From Pseudomonas protegens (GTDB lineage: Bacteria; Pseudomonadota; Gammaproteobacteria; Pseudomonadales; Pseudomonadaceae), in NCBI RefSeq assembly GCF_003363755.1, contig NZ_CP031396.1:3975001-4039000 (forward strand): a stretch of 64,000 bases of DNA. The letters run 5' to 3'. Made by a program: the position numbers and the translations under genes. The notes below the pieces were generated by a model, which had not been told where the DNA came from, did no database searches, and was given only the letters and a program-made list of their open reading frames with translations. Below, in pieces: positions 56,087 to 64,000 of this stretch. Each line of letters opens with the position of its first letter. Position 1 is the first letter of the stretch.

Positions 56087-58522
56087 TTAGAACAGATCGA
56101 TCGGTGCCGCCTCGTCCGCCGGCAACGGGCTGCCCGGAGCGACCCCATTGCCCAGCTCGTTGACTGAGGGCGGAGTGTCTTCGCTCTTGAACAGCTCGAA
56201 ATAGGCATTCGGTGTGCCTGGGGTAGCCGCGCGGCCGCTGACCGGGTCGACCCGCAGGCTGAGGATGCCTTCCGGCTCCGCCTGGGTGTGCGCCGGCTTG
56301 TCCTTGAGGGCGGCGCCCATGAAGTTAATCCAGATCGGCAGAGCCACAGTACCGCCGTACTCACGGCGTCCCAGGCTTTCCGGCTGGTCAAAGCCGGTCC
56401 ACACGGTGGTCACGTAGTCAGCGTTGTAGCCGGAGAACCAAGCGTCCTTGGATTCGTTGGTAGTACCGGTCTTGCCGGCCAGGTCCGTACGGCCCAGGGA
56501 CAGGGCCCGACGTCCGGTGCCCAGCTTGATCACGTCCTGGAGCATGCTGTTGAGGATGTAGGTGGTGCGCCCGTCGATGATCCGCTCGGCGACCGCGGGG
56601 GTCTGCACGGGGGCCTGGATCGGATTTTCGCCCGCCACGGTATTGACCGTGAAGCTGTGTTCCGGCGCCGCAATGCCGCTGCTGGTGGTATCCCCGGTGG
56701 GGACGCTGGGCGGGTTGGCGCTGAACAGCATCTCGCCGTTGCGGCTTTCGATCTTGTCGATGATGTATGGGGTGATCTTGTAGCCGCCGTTGGCAAAGGT
56801 GCTCCAGCCAGTGGCGATCTCCATGGGCGTCAGAGTCGCGGTGCCCAGTGCCAGGGACAGGTTGCGCGGCAGGTCCTGCTTGTTGAAGCCGAACTTGCTG
56901 ATGTAGTCGATGGTGTGGTCCACACCCATGCTCTGTAGCAGGCGGATCGATACCAGGTTGCGCGACTTGTACAACGCTTCACGCATGCGGATCGGGCCGA
57001 GGAAGGTGTTGGTGTCGTTCTTCGGACGCCAGACCTTGTCCAGGTACTCATCGACAAACACGATCGGGGCGTCATTGACCAGGCTGGCCGCGGTGTAGCC
57101 ATTGTCCAGGGCTGCGCTATAGACGAACGGCTTGAAGCTCGAGCCGGGTTGGCGCTTGGCCTGCATCGCACGGTTGTAGTTGCTCTGCTCGAAGGCAAAG
57201 CCCCCCACCAGCGCACGGATCGCGCCGTTTTTCGGGTCCAGGGTCACCAAGGCGCCTTGGGCGACCGGGATCTGGCTGAACTTCAGCGAATTGTCCGCCT
57301 GACGCTGTACGCGAATCAGGTCGCCGACCTGAGCCACGTCCGCCGGCTGGCGAGGGACGGCGCCCATGCTGTTGGTGTTGAGGAACGGCCGGGCCCATTT
57401 CATGGTGTCCCAGGCCACGTGCTCCTCGCCGTTGCGAGTCAGCACTTGTACGCCGTTCTTCTCGACCTGGGTGACGATCGCCGGTTCCAGGCCGCTGATG
57501 GTCCGCTGCTTGGTCAGTTCGGTGGCCCAGGCCGCCTGAGTCTTGCCTGGCAGGCGGGACTCAGGCCCGCGATAGCCGTGGCGCTGGTCGTAGGTCATCA
57601 AGCCTTCATGGACCGCGGTGTTGGCCATTTCCTGCAGATCGCTGGGCACCGTGGTGGTGACTCGGAAACCTTCGGTATAAGCGTCGCTGCCATAGCGGCC
57701 AACCATCTCGGCACGGGCCATCTCGGCGATGTACGGCGCGCTCACTTCCGGTGTCGGCACGTGATAGCTGGCGTTGAGCGGCTCGTTGATGGCTTCGGTG
57801 TAGGCCGCTTCGGTGATCTTGCCGAGCTTGTACATGCGCCCCAGGATCCAGTCACGACGCTCCTTGCTGCGCGCCGGGTTGGCCAGGGGGTTGAAGCGCG
57901 ATGGGGCCTTGGGCAGGCCGGCGATCATCGCCATCTGCGCCAGGCTCACGTCGCGAATGGACTTGCCGTAATACACCTGGGCCGCAGCCTCGATGCCATA
58001 GGCGCGGTTGCCCAGATAGATCTTGTTGACGTACAGCTCGAGGATCTCGTCCTTGGTCAACTGCCGCTCGATCTGCAGGGCCAGGAGGATTTCGGTGGTC
58101 TTGCGCGAGAAGCTGCGCTCGCTGCTGAGGAAGAAGTTTTTCGCCACCTGCATGGTGATGGTGCTGCCGCCGGACTGGATGTGTCCGCTTTTGACCAATT
58201 GGGTCGCAGCGCGCATCAGGCTGCTGGGGTCAACTCCGTAATGGTTAGCGAAGTTGTCGTCTTCAGCACTTAGTAACGCATTGATGAAGTTGGGGGGAAT
58301 TTCGGCGAAACGTATAGGGGTACGGCGCATTTCGCCAAATTCTGCGATCAACTTGCCGTCGCTGCTGTACACCCGCAGAGGAATCTGCAACTGGATACTT
58401 CTCAAGGCCTCAACCGAGGGAAGGCCGGGACTAAGATAGAGAAACGCACCGGAGAGGGCGAGAAGCAGCCCGCAGAACACAGCGACGATGGACCACCCGA
58501 AAAACTTCAGCAGACGAATCAA
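56087..58522 (-). CDS. ponA: Penicillin-binding protein 1A (bifunctional)
   Basis: PBP1A polymerises and cross-links peptidoglycan. The 811-residue protein has a short N-terminal cytosolic segment, one membrane helix (about 8-30) and a glycosyltransferase domain with catalytic Glu87 in EDDNFANHYG. An OB/linker region and a transpeptidase domain follow, with SSFK (Ser461) in PGSSFKPF, SRN in KSRNLVSIR and KTGT in LAGKTGTTNES. It is divergent from pilM. The gene order with pilMNOPQ is conserved in Pseudomonas. Confidence 0.97.
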   Translation of the reverse strand: MIRLLKFFGWSIVAVFCGLLLALSGAFLYLSPGLPSVEALRSIQLQIPLRVYSSDGKLIAEFGEMRRTPIRFAEIPPNFINALLSAEDDNFANHYGVDPSSLMRAATQLVKSGHIQSGGSTITMQVAKNFFLSSERSFSRKTTEILLALQIERQLTKDEILELYVNKIYLGNRAYGIEAAAQVYYGKSIRDVSLAQMAMIAGLPKAPSRFNPLANPARSKERRDWILGRMYKLGKITEAAYTEAINEPLNASYHVPTPEVSAPYIAEMARAEMVGRYGSDAYTEGFRVTTTVPSDLQEMANTAVHEGLMTYDQRHGYRGPESRLPGKTQAAWATELTKQRTISGLEPAIVTQVEKNGVQVLTRNGEEHVAWDTMKWARPFLNTNSMGAVPRQPADVAQVGDLIRVQRQADNSLKFSQIPVAQGALVTLDPKNGAIRALVGGFAFEQSNYNRAMQAKRQPGSSFKPFVYSAALDNGYTAASLVNDAPIVFVDEYLDKVWRPKNDTNTFLGPIRMREALYKSRNLVSIRLLQSMGVDHTIDYISKFGFNKQDLPRNLSLALGTATLTPMEIATGWSTFANGGYKITPYIIDKIESRNGEMLFSANPPSVPTGDTTSSGIAAPEHSFTVNTVAGENPIQAPVQTPAVAERIIDGRTTYILNSMLQDVIKLGTGRRALSLGRTDLAGKTGTTNESKDAWFSGYNADYVTTVWTGFDQPESLGRREYGGTVALPIWINFMGAALKDKPAHTQAEPEGILSLRVDPVSGRAATPGTPNAYFELFKSEDTPPSVNELGNGVAPGSPLPADEAAPIDLF

Positions 58523-58737
58523 GGCTTTTGGATTTCCAGAGAAAGGAATGAATTAGGCGTCAGGGCATTCAAGGTATTCAGGGACCGACCTACGCAGCAG
58601 GAAAGCGGAAAAAAAACGCTGCGCATTATAAGCATTTTCCGCCGAGAGCGTCATTTGCCTGTCTGTCAAGACGTGGCGAACGAGTGCAATTGAGCTCAGG
58701 AAGTTCGTAAGTTACGGATAGTCATAGGGAAATGATC

Positions 58738-59787
58738 GTGCTTGGACTCTTCAGCAAAAAGTCGGGTTCCCTGCTGGGGATCGACATCAGTGCGACATCG
58801 GTCACGCTTCTGGCTCTGAGTCACCAGCGGCGCAGCTATCGAGTCGAGGCTTATGCCAGGGAAGACCTGGCTTCGGACCCGTTCGGGACCGATCCCGAGG
58901 CGCTGGCCAGGGTGTTGTCCCGGGCCTGGCTCAAGAGCGGCAGCCGTCGCCGGGATGTAGCTGTGGCGGTGTCGGGCGAGGCAGTGATCAGCAAGCTGAT
59001 CGAGATGCCGGCCGGGCTCGGCGACGATGAGCTGGAACATCAGCTCCAGCTGGAGGCGGCCCAGTACATTCCTTATCCCCTTGAGGACGTGGCCATTGAT
59101 TTCGAGGTCCAGGGCGCCGTGCCCGGTGATCCCCAGCGGGTTCAGGTGCTGCTGGTGGCCTGTCGCAACGAGGATGTCGAAGCCCTGGAAGCGCCAATGA
59201 ACCTGGCAGGCCTGATGCCAAGGGTGGTGGATAGCGCGCCCCTTGCCCTGCAGCGTTGTCTGGCAATGCTGACGGAGTCGTTGCCGTCTGCATCGCCCTT
59301 GGCCGTGGCGCTGTTGGACATAGGTGCGGATATGACCACGTTCTGCGTGATGCACGGCCAGCGAATCATCTACAGCCGGGAGCAGTTGTTTGGCAGTCGA
59401 CAGCTGACCCAGGCGTTGGAGCGCCGCTACGCGCTGACCCTGGATCAGGCGTTGCTGGCCGAGCGCCAGGGCTGTTTGCCCCAAGGTTGTGCCGATGACA
59501 CGCTGCGGCCGTTCGAGCAAGCGTTGTTGCTGCAGGCGCATCGTTCCTTGCAACTGTTTGCCGAGTCGCCGCAACAACAGCCTGTTGAGCGGTTGCTGCT
59601 GGCCGGTGACGGCAGCCGCTTGACCGGTCTTGATGGTCGGCTAGCAGAACAAGTGGGAATCGTCACAGTCATCGCCGATCCGTTCGTCAGCATGTCCATT
59701 GCTCCCCATGTGGATGCCCGAGCGCTTGCTGAACAGGCGCCGTACCTGCTGCGTGCCTGCGGTCTGGCCCTGCGAGGGTTTGATTGA
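58738..59787 (+). CDS. pilM: Type IV pilus inner-membrane assembly protein PilM
   Basis: PilM is a cytosolic actin-like ATPase that binds the N-terminus of PilN. A GTG at 58738 is preferred over ATG at 58732 because AGGGA at 58726-58730 gives 7-nt spacing only to the GTG. It yields 349 residues starting MLGLFSKKSGSLLGIDISAT, aligning with other PilM proteins. Actin-fold segments include GIDIS, ALLDIGADMTTF and LLLAGDGSRL. It begins the pilMNOPQ-aroKB run; stop overlaps pilN by 1 nt. Confidence 0.95.
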   Translation: MLGLFSKKSGSLLGIDISATSVTLLALSHQRRSYRVEAYAREDLASDPFGTDPEALARVLSRAWLKSGSRRRDVAVAVSGEAVISKLIEMPAGLGDDELEHQLQLEAAQYIPYPLEDVAIDFEVQGAVPGDPQRVQVLLVACRNEDVEALEAPMNLAGLMPRVVDSAPLALQRCLAMLTESLPSASPLAVALLDIGADMTTFCVMHGQRIIYSREQLFGSRQLTQALERRYALTLDQALLAERQGCLPQGCADDTLRPFEQALLLQAHRSLQLFAESPQQQPVERLLLAGDGSRLTGLDGRLAEQVGIVTVIADPFVSMSIAPHVDARALAEQAPYLLRACGLALRGFD

Positions 59788-60353
59788 TGGCCGGCATCAA
59801 CCTTCTTCCCTGGCGCGAGGCCGCACGAGCGTTGCGCCGCCGACGTTTCCTCCAGGCATTGGCGGCAATGCTGGTGCTGGGCGTAGGGCTTGTGCTCCTG
59901 GCCGATGCCTGCATCGACCGGCTGATCGGTCGGCAACAGGCTCGCAACCAATATCTGAGGCAGGCGACGGTTGGCCTGGATAACCAAATTGCCACCATTC
60001 ACCAACTCAAGGTCCAGCGTCAGCAACTGGTGGAGCGCATGGGGGTCATTGAGGATCTGCAAGGCAGCCGCTCGGCCAGTGTGCGGATTTTCCAGCAATT
60101 GGCCCGCAGCCTGCCCGCTGGCTTGTACTTTACCGAGGTGGGTCTGCAGGGGCAGAGCCTGAGCATTAGTGGGGCCGCGGAGTCCAATCAGCGGGTGTCC
60201 GAGTTGATGCGCAATCTGCAGTCCGCCGAGGGGTTTGCCGCACCCTGTCTGACCGAGGTGAAGCATGTTGTGGCGGCGGATCAGGGGTTGGGCAATCTGT
60301 TTCGGCTCAACGTTGGGTGGATGCCCTTGCTGCCGCAGGAGGTCCCGCGATGA
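59787..60353 (+). CDS. pilN: Type IV pilus assembly protein PilN
   Basis: PilN spans the inner membrane and links cytosolic PilM with PilO. The 188-residue product begins with the PilM-binding MAGINLLPWREAARALRRRR, followed by a membrane helix (about 22-45) and a periplasmic coiled coil plus ferredoxin-like domain. It overlaps pilM by 1 nt (TGATG) and pilO by 4 nt. This N-terminus is the best-conserved part. Confidence 0.94.
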   Translation: MAGINLLPWREAARALRRRRFLQALAAMLVLGVGLVLLADACIDRLIGRQQARNQYLRQATVGLDNQIATIHQLKVQRQQLVERMGVIEDLQGSRSASVRIFQQLARSLPAGLYFTEVGLQGQSLSISGAAESNQRVSELMRNLQSAEGFAAPCLTEVKHVVAADQGLGNLFRLNVGWMPLLPQEVPR

Positions 60354-60973
60354 GCCTGGGGCATTGGTTGGCGCAGTTGCGTAGTACCGATCTACGGGAG
60401 CTGGAATTGAGCAACCTCGGTTGCTGGCCCGGGCCGATCAAGGCGCTGCTGGCGGTCTTGCTTCTGCTACTGCCCCAGGTGGCGGGCTATAGCTTTTACC
60501 TGAGTCCGCATCTGGAGACGCTGGGGCAACTGCGCCGGGAGGAGCATCGATTCAAGCTGCAGTTCGCTGACAAAGCTGGAAAGGTCGCCAATCTTGAGCG
60601 CTACCGTGAGCAGCTTGGGGCCCTGCAGGACAGCTTCTCTCTGGTGGTGCGCCAGTTGCCCAGCGAGACCGAGGTCCCAGGACTGCTGGAAGACATCAGT
60701 CGCATGGGGCAGGACAGCAGCCTGGTGTTCGAGGAGATCAAGCTGCAACCGGAGGTGGTCCGGGAGTTTTATGTCGAGCTGCCAATTCAGATCGCGGTCA
60801 CTGGTGCCTATCACGACCTGGCGACTTTCGTCAGTGGCGTCGCCGGTCTGCCGAGAGTCGTCACCTTGCATGATTTTCAGATCAAGCCCGTGGACAGGGG
60901 CAATTCCACACAACTGCGCATGAGCATCGAGGCGCGGACCTACAGGTATGACAGTCGGGAGCCTCACTCATGA
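60350..60973 (+). CDS. pilO: Type IV pilus assembly protein PilO
   Basis: PilO is the partner of PilN in the inner-membrane alignment complex. The ATG at 60350 has CAGGAGG upstream and gives 207 residues starting MSLGHWLAQLRSTDLRELEL. It has one membrane helix (about 27-47), a coiled-coil stretch (RREEHRFKLQFADKAGKVAN) and a periplasmic domain with the family segment LPIQIAVTGAYHDLATFVSGVA. It overlaps pilN and pilP by 4 nt each. Confidence 0.93.
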   Translation: MSLGHWLAQLRSTDLRELELSNLGCWPGPIKALLAVLLLLLPQVAGYSFYLSPHLETLGQLRREEHRFKLQFADKAGKVANLERYREQLGALQDSFSLVVRQLPSETEVPGLLEDISRMGQDSSLVFEEIKLQPEVVREFYVELPIQIAVTGAYHDLATFVSGVAGLPRVVTLHDFQIKPVDRGNSTQLRMSIEARTYRYDSREPHS

Positions 60974-61497
60974 TCGGTTCGCGTTGCTGGGTATTCGGTT
61001 GTTTCTGTGTGGCACTGCTGGGATGTGAAGGTGGCGCTGACTTTGCCGACCTGGATGCCTACATGAGTGAGGTGCACCTGCAATCACCGGGGGCGATTGA
61101 TCCGCCTCCGGTCATGCGCTCCTACCCCTCGGTCACTTATGGCGCCAGCGCGCTGCGCAGCCCATTTCAGCCACCCCAAAGAGTCGAGCAGATCACTGCT
61201 CGACAGGGCGCGAGTGCTGTCCGGCCCAATTCGCGGCGGGTCCGGCAACATCTTGAGGGCTTCGATATCGAGCAGTTGCAAATGGTCGGGACTCTGTCCC
61301 GTGCCTCCGGCCGCTTTGCGCTGTTGCGCAGCGCAGGCGGTGTCTTTCCCTTGCAGGTCGGTGATTACCTGGGGCGAAACGAGGGCCGGATCGTGGCCAT
61401 CAGCGAGTCCCGGGTGGACGTGGTGGAAATTGTCGCCGATGGAGCGGGAGCCTGGCAGGAGCGGCCGCGAACACTGTCTCTGAAAAAACACTTTTAA
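60970..61497 (+). CDS. pilP: Type IV pilus assembly lipoprotein PilP
   Basis: PilP is an inner-membrane lipoprotein that connects PilNO to the secretin PilQ. The 175-residue product has a lipobox VALLGC (Cys18) and then an extended Pro-rich linker. Its C-terminal homology region contains LQMVGTLSRASGRFALLRSAG and VGDYLGRNEGRIVAIS. The start overlaps pilO by 4 nt. Confidence 0.94.
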   Translation: MIGSRCWVFGCFCVALLGCEGGADFADLDAYMSEVHLQSPGAIDPPPVMRSYPSVTYGASALRSPFQPPQRVEQITARQGASAVRPNSRRVRQHLEGFDIEQLQMVGTLSRASGRFALLRSAGGVFPLQVGDYLGRNEGRIVAISESRVDVVEIVADGAGAWQERPRTLSLKKHF

Positions 61498-61511
61498 GTG
61501 GAATCTGCAAA

Positions 61512-62948
61512 ATGAACAGGACTGTTTCAGCCTTCGGTGTGGTGCTATGGATAGTGCTGCTGGCATCGCTGGTTGGCGCCACCGCGCTCAGGGCCTTCGC
61601 CTCTGAAGAGCACAATCGATTTGCCAGCAGCCCCCCGCTTGAGCCGGAAAACATTGGGGTTTCAGGTGAGGGCGCAACGCGTCTGCCCGGTGAAAGGCTT
61701 TCGCTGAATTTCCAGGACATCGAGGTGCGCGCGGTGCTGCAACTGATCGCCGATTTCACCGGGCTCAATCTGGTGGCCAGTGACACCGTGCAAGGCAATA
61801 TCACCTTGCGCTTGCAGAGCGTGCCCTGGGACCAGGCTCTGGATCTGGTACTCAAGACCAAGGGGCTGGATAAGCGCAAGGTCGGGAACGTTTTGCTGGT
61901 GGCTCCGGCGGATGAGATCGCGGCCCGCGAGCGCCAGGAGCTGGAGTTGCAGACGCAGTTGGAAAACCTGGCGCCCTTGCGCCGGGATCTGCTGCAGGTC
62001 AATTACGCCAGGGCTGCGGATATCGCCAGGCTGTTCCAGTCCGTGACCGGTACCGAGGAGAAGGTTGGCGAACGTGGCTCCATCACCGTGGATGAGCGCA
62101 CCAACAACATCATTGCCTACCAGACCCAGGAGCGCCTCGATGAGCTGCGGCGCATGGTCATTCAGCTGGACGTCCCGGTGCGTCAGGTGATGATCGAGGC
62201 GCGAATCGTCGAGGCCAACATCGACTACGACAAGAGCCTGGGCGTGCGCTGGGGCGGCTCGGTGCAAAACAGGGGCAATTGGAATGCTTCCGGGGTGCAG
62301 AGCGGCGCCAAAGGCTCTTCGACCATCGGCACCCCGGGCAGCAGTGGCAGCAATTCGCCCTTCGTCGATCTGGGTGTCACGGCCAACACCTCGGGCATCG
62401 GCGTTGCCTACATCACTGACAGCGTGCTGCTGGACCTGGAGCTGACCGCCATGGAGAAGACCGGCAACGGTGAAATCGTGTCCCAGCCCAAGGTGGTCAC
62501 CTCCGACAAGGAAACCGCGAGGATTCTCAAGGGCACCGAAATTCCCTACCAGGAAGCCAGTTCCAGTGGCGCCACTTCAGTGTCGTTCAAGGAGGCCTCG
62601 CTGTCTCTTGAGGTGACGCCGCAGATCACCCCGGACAACCGCATCATCATGGACGTCAAGGTCACCAAGGATGAGCCGGATTACCTGAACAAGGTTCAGG
62701 ATGTGCCGCCGATCAAGAAGAACGAGGTCAATGCCAAGGTCCTGGTCACTGATGGTGAGACCATCGTCATCGGTGGGGTTTTCTCCAATACCCAAAGCAA
62801 GGTTGTAGATAAAGTGCCATTTCTTGGCGATGTGCCGTATCTTGGCCGCCTTTTCCGGCGTGACGTGGTGTCGGAGAAAAAATCCGAGCTGCTGGTATTT
62901 CTCACTCCGCGTATCATGAACAACCAGGCGATTGCTGTGAGTCGTTGA
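61512..62948 (+). CDS. pilQ: Type IV pilus secretin PilQ (compact form)
   Basis: PilQ forms the outer-membrane channel for pilus extrusion. This product is 478 residues with a signal peptide ending near FASEE. It has a secretin/TonB short N-domain ([20 protein letters not shown]), an N1-type domain, and the secretin core with [29 protein letters not shown] and [15 protein letters not shown]. The N-terminal AMIN peptidoglycan-binding domains found in the approximately 700-residue P. aeruginosa PilQ are absent. The pilP stop and signal peptide are intact, so this is not a cloning truncation. Confidence 0.93.
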   Translation: MNRTVSAFGVVLWIVLLASLVGATALRAFASEEHNRFASSPPLEPENIGVSGEGATRLPGERLSLNFQDIEVRAVLQLIADFTGLNLVASDTVQGNITLRLQSVPWDQALDLVLKTKGLDKRKVGNVLLVAPADEIAARERQELELQTQLENLAPLRRDLLQVNYARAADIARLFQSVTGTEEKVGERGSITVDERTNNIIAYQTQERLDELRRMVIQLDVPVRQVMIEARIVEANIDYDKSLGVRWGGSVQNRGNWNASGVQSGAKGSSTIGTPGSSGSNSPFVDLGVTANTSGIGVAYITDSVLLDLELTAMEKTGNGEIVSQPKVVTSDKETARILKGTEIPYQEASSSGATSVSFKEASLSLEVTPQITPDNRIIMDVKVTKDEPDYLNKVQDVPPIKKNEVNAKVLVTDGETIVIGGVFSNTQSKVVDKVPFLGDVPYLGRLFRRDVVSEKKSELLVFLTPRIMNNQAIAVSR

Positions 62949-62952
62949 TTCT

Positions 62953-63471
62953 GTGCGAAATTTGATTCTTGTTGGGCCGATGGGGGCTGGAAAAAGCACC
63001 ATAGGCCGCTTACTGGCCAAAGAGCTGCGCCTGCCATTCAAAGATTCCGATAAGGAAATTGAACTGCGTACAGGCGCGAATATTCCGTGGATCTTCGATA
63101 AAGAAGGCGAGCCGGGCTTTCGCGATCGTGAGCAGGCGATGATCGCCGAGCTCTGTGGCACCGACGGCGTGGTCCTGGCTACCGGCGGTGGTGCGGTGAT
63201 GCGCGAAGCCAATCGTCGGGCGCTGCATGCCGGTGGACGAGTGGTCTATCTGCACGCTTCGGTGGAACAGCAGGTAGGGCGCACCGCCCGGGACCGCAAT
63301 CGTCCCTTGCTGCGCACCGCCGATCCGGCCAAGACCCTGCGCGACCTGTTGGAAATCCGTGATCCGCTTTATCGGGAAATCGCCGACCTGGTGGTGGAAA
63401 CCGATGAGCGGCCGCCACGAATGGTGGTGCTGGACATACTCGAGCGCCTGCAGCAGCTGCCACCCCGTTAA
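62953..63471 (+). CDS. aroK: Shikimate kinase
   Basis: AroK phosphorylates shikimate at the 3-hydroxyl in aromatic amino-acid synthesis. The 172-residue product begins at a GTG 4 nt after the pilQ stop, consistent with translational coupling since no strong ribosome binding site is visible. It has the P-loop GPMGAGKST (about residues 8-16), the shikimate-binding Asp and Arg of FKDSDKEIE and [16 protein letters not shown], and the lid ARDRNRPLL. aroB follows. Confidence 0.96.
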
Positions 63472-63617
63472 TGCGTCGAGCGAAATGCGCTATTCTCGGC
63501 GTCGCGCCACGACCGCCAAGGTGTGGCGCAGAGCTATCGGGCAGCGTCAGAAGACCAGACGAGGCCCATCGTCAATACAAGGCACAACGCCTGCTTCCAT
63601 CTTCACTGTGGGGACAC

Positions 63618-64000
63618 ATGCAGACACTTAAGGTCGATCTAGGCGAGCGCAGCTACCCGATTCACATTGGTGAAGGACTGTTGGACCGGCCCGAGCTGCT
63701 GGTGCCCCATATCGCCGGGCGGCAAGTGGCGATCATTTCCAATGCGACCGTTGCGCCGCTGTACCTTGAGCGTTTGACCCGCAGTCTGGCGCAGTTTTCG
63801 GTGATTTCGGTGGTCCTGCCCGATGGCGAGGCCTACAAGAACTGGGAAACCCTGCAACTGATCTTCGACGGCCTGCTCACTGCGCGCCACGACCGTCGGA
63901 CCACCATCATTGCCCTCGGCGGCGGAGTGATCGGCGACATGGCCGGCTTTGCCGCCGCCTGCTATCAGCGCGGCGTGGACTTTATCCAGATTCCTACCAC
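63618..64000 (+). CDS. aroB: 3-dehydroquinate synthase, N-terminal part (cut by window end)
   Basis: AroB cyclises DAHP to 3-dehydroquinate, step 2 of the shikimate pathway, using NAD and zinc. The ATG at 63618 opens [20 protein letters not shown]. Only about 127 residues are in the window, including the NAD-binding [10 protein letters not shown] and [15 protein letters not shown]. The gene continues beyond 64000. The aroK-aroB pairing after pilQ is the usual Pseudomonas order. Confidence 0.95.
   Translation, partial: MQTLKVDLGERSYPIHIGEGLLDRPELLVPHIAGRQVAIISNATVAPLYLERLTRSLAQFSVISVVLPDGEAYKNWETLQLIFDGLLTARHDRRTTIIALGGGVIGDMAGFAAACYQRGVDFIQIPT

Noticed and set aside
1-64000. CRISPR arrays, prophage, IS elements, tRNA or rRNA genes
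   Set aside because: No regularly spaced direct repeats, integrase or transposase proteins, or tRNA-like cloverleaf sequences were seen on either strand; the interspersed repeats are REPINs.

Overview
The window is a contiguous piece of a Pseudomonas chromosome, most likely of the P. fluorescens lineage. Support comes from the high GC content, the REP/REPIN repeats built on GTAGGAGCCGGCTTGCCGGC, the medium-chain-length PHA cluster (phaC1-phaZ-phaC2-phaD with phaI-phaF), and a gene order from fbp through hut, opgGH, tat, pha, hslVU, argS, priA, rpmE, ponA and pilMNOPQ to aroKB that, from memory, matches the P. aeruginosa PA5110-PA5038 region in reverse. No phage, plasmid, IS transposase, CRISPR array, rRNA or tRNA gene was found. 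This is core chromosome. I did not find a wholly new defence or mobile system.

Layout. 0-4.8 kb: fructose-1,6-bisphosphatase, a DUF924 protein, a dCache chemoreceptor, a small lipoprotein and a lipocalin. 4.8-21 kb: a complete histidine-utilisation locus in three units: hutF (minus), hutC-hutD, and hutU to hutG. The last unit contains an NCS1 permease, the HutXWV ABC transporter, two HutH paralogues, HutT, HutI and HutG. HutC-type operators lie between hutF and hutC and at the hutU start site, where a sigma-54 promoter is also visible. 21-30 kb: proline iminopeptidase and Dtd, the OpgG/OpgH glucan pair, and a polar amino-acid ABC transporter.

30-38.4 kb, mostly on the minus strand: an HBM-type chemoreceptor, then hisI-hisE-tatA-tatB-tatC-rsmE and ubiE-ubiJ-ubiB. 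38.4-45.4 kb: the PHA cluster, with phasins on plus and the TetR regulator, synthases and depolymerase on minus. 45.6-53.1 kb: a DUF971 protein, hslVU with a clear sigma-32 promoter, argS with a SPOR protein, and priA. 53.3-56 kb: rpmE, a thermonuclease-family protein and a short malic enzyme. 56-64 kb: PBP1A, divergent from pilMNOPQ-aroK-aroB; aroB is cut by the window end.

The most notable points are as follows. (1) The first histidase-like gene, HutH1, has lost exactly the Ala-Ser-Gly triad that forms the MIO cofactor, beside an intact HutH2. (2) A strong intrinsic terminator for rpmE is folded out of the signal-peptide codons of the next gene. (3) PilQ is compact and lacks the usual N-terminal AMIN region. 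(4) Hfq/Crc-type A-rich motifs sit at the hutT ribosome binding site and in the first codons of phaC1. (5) About a dozen REP/REPIN elements show covarying stems.
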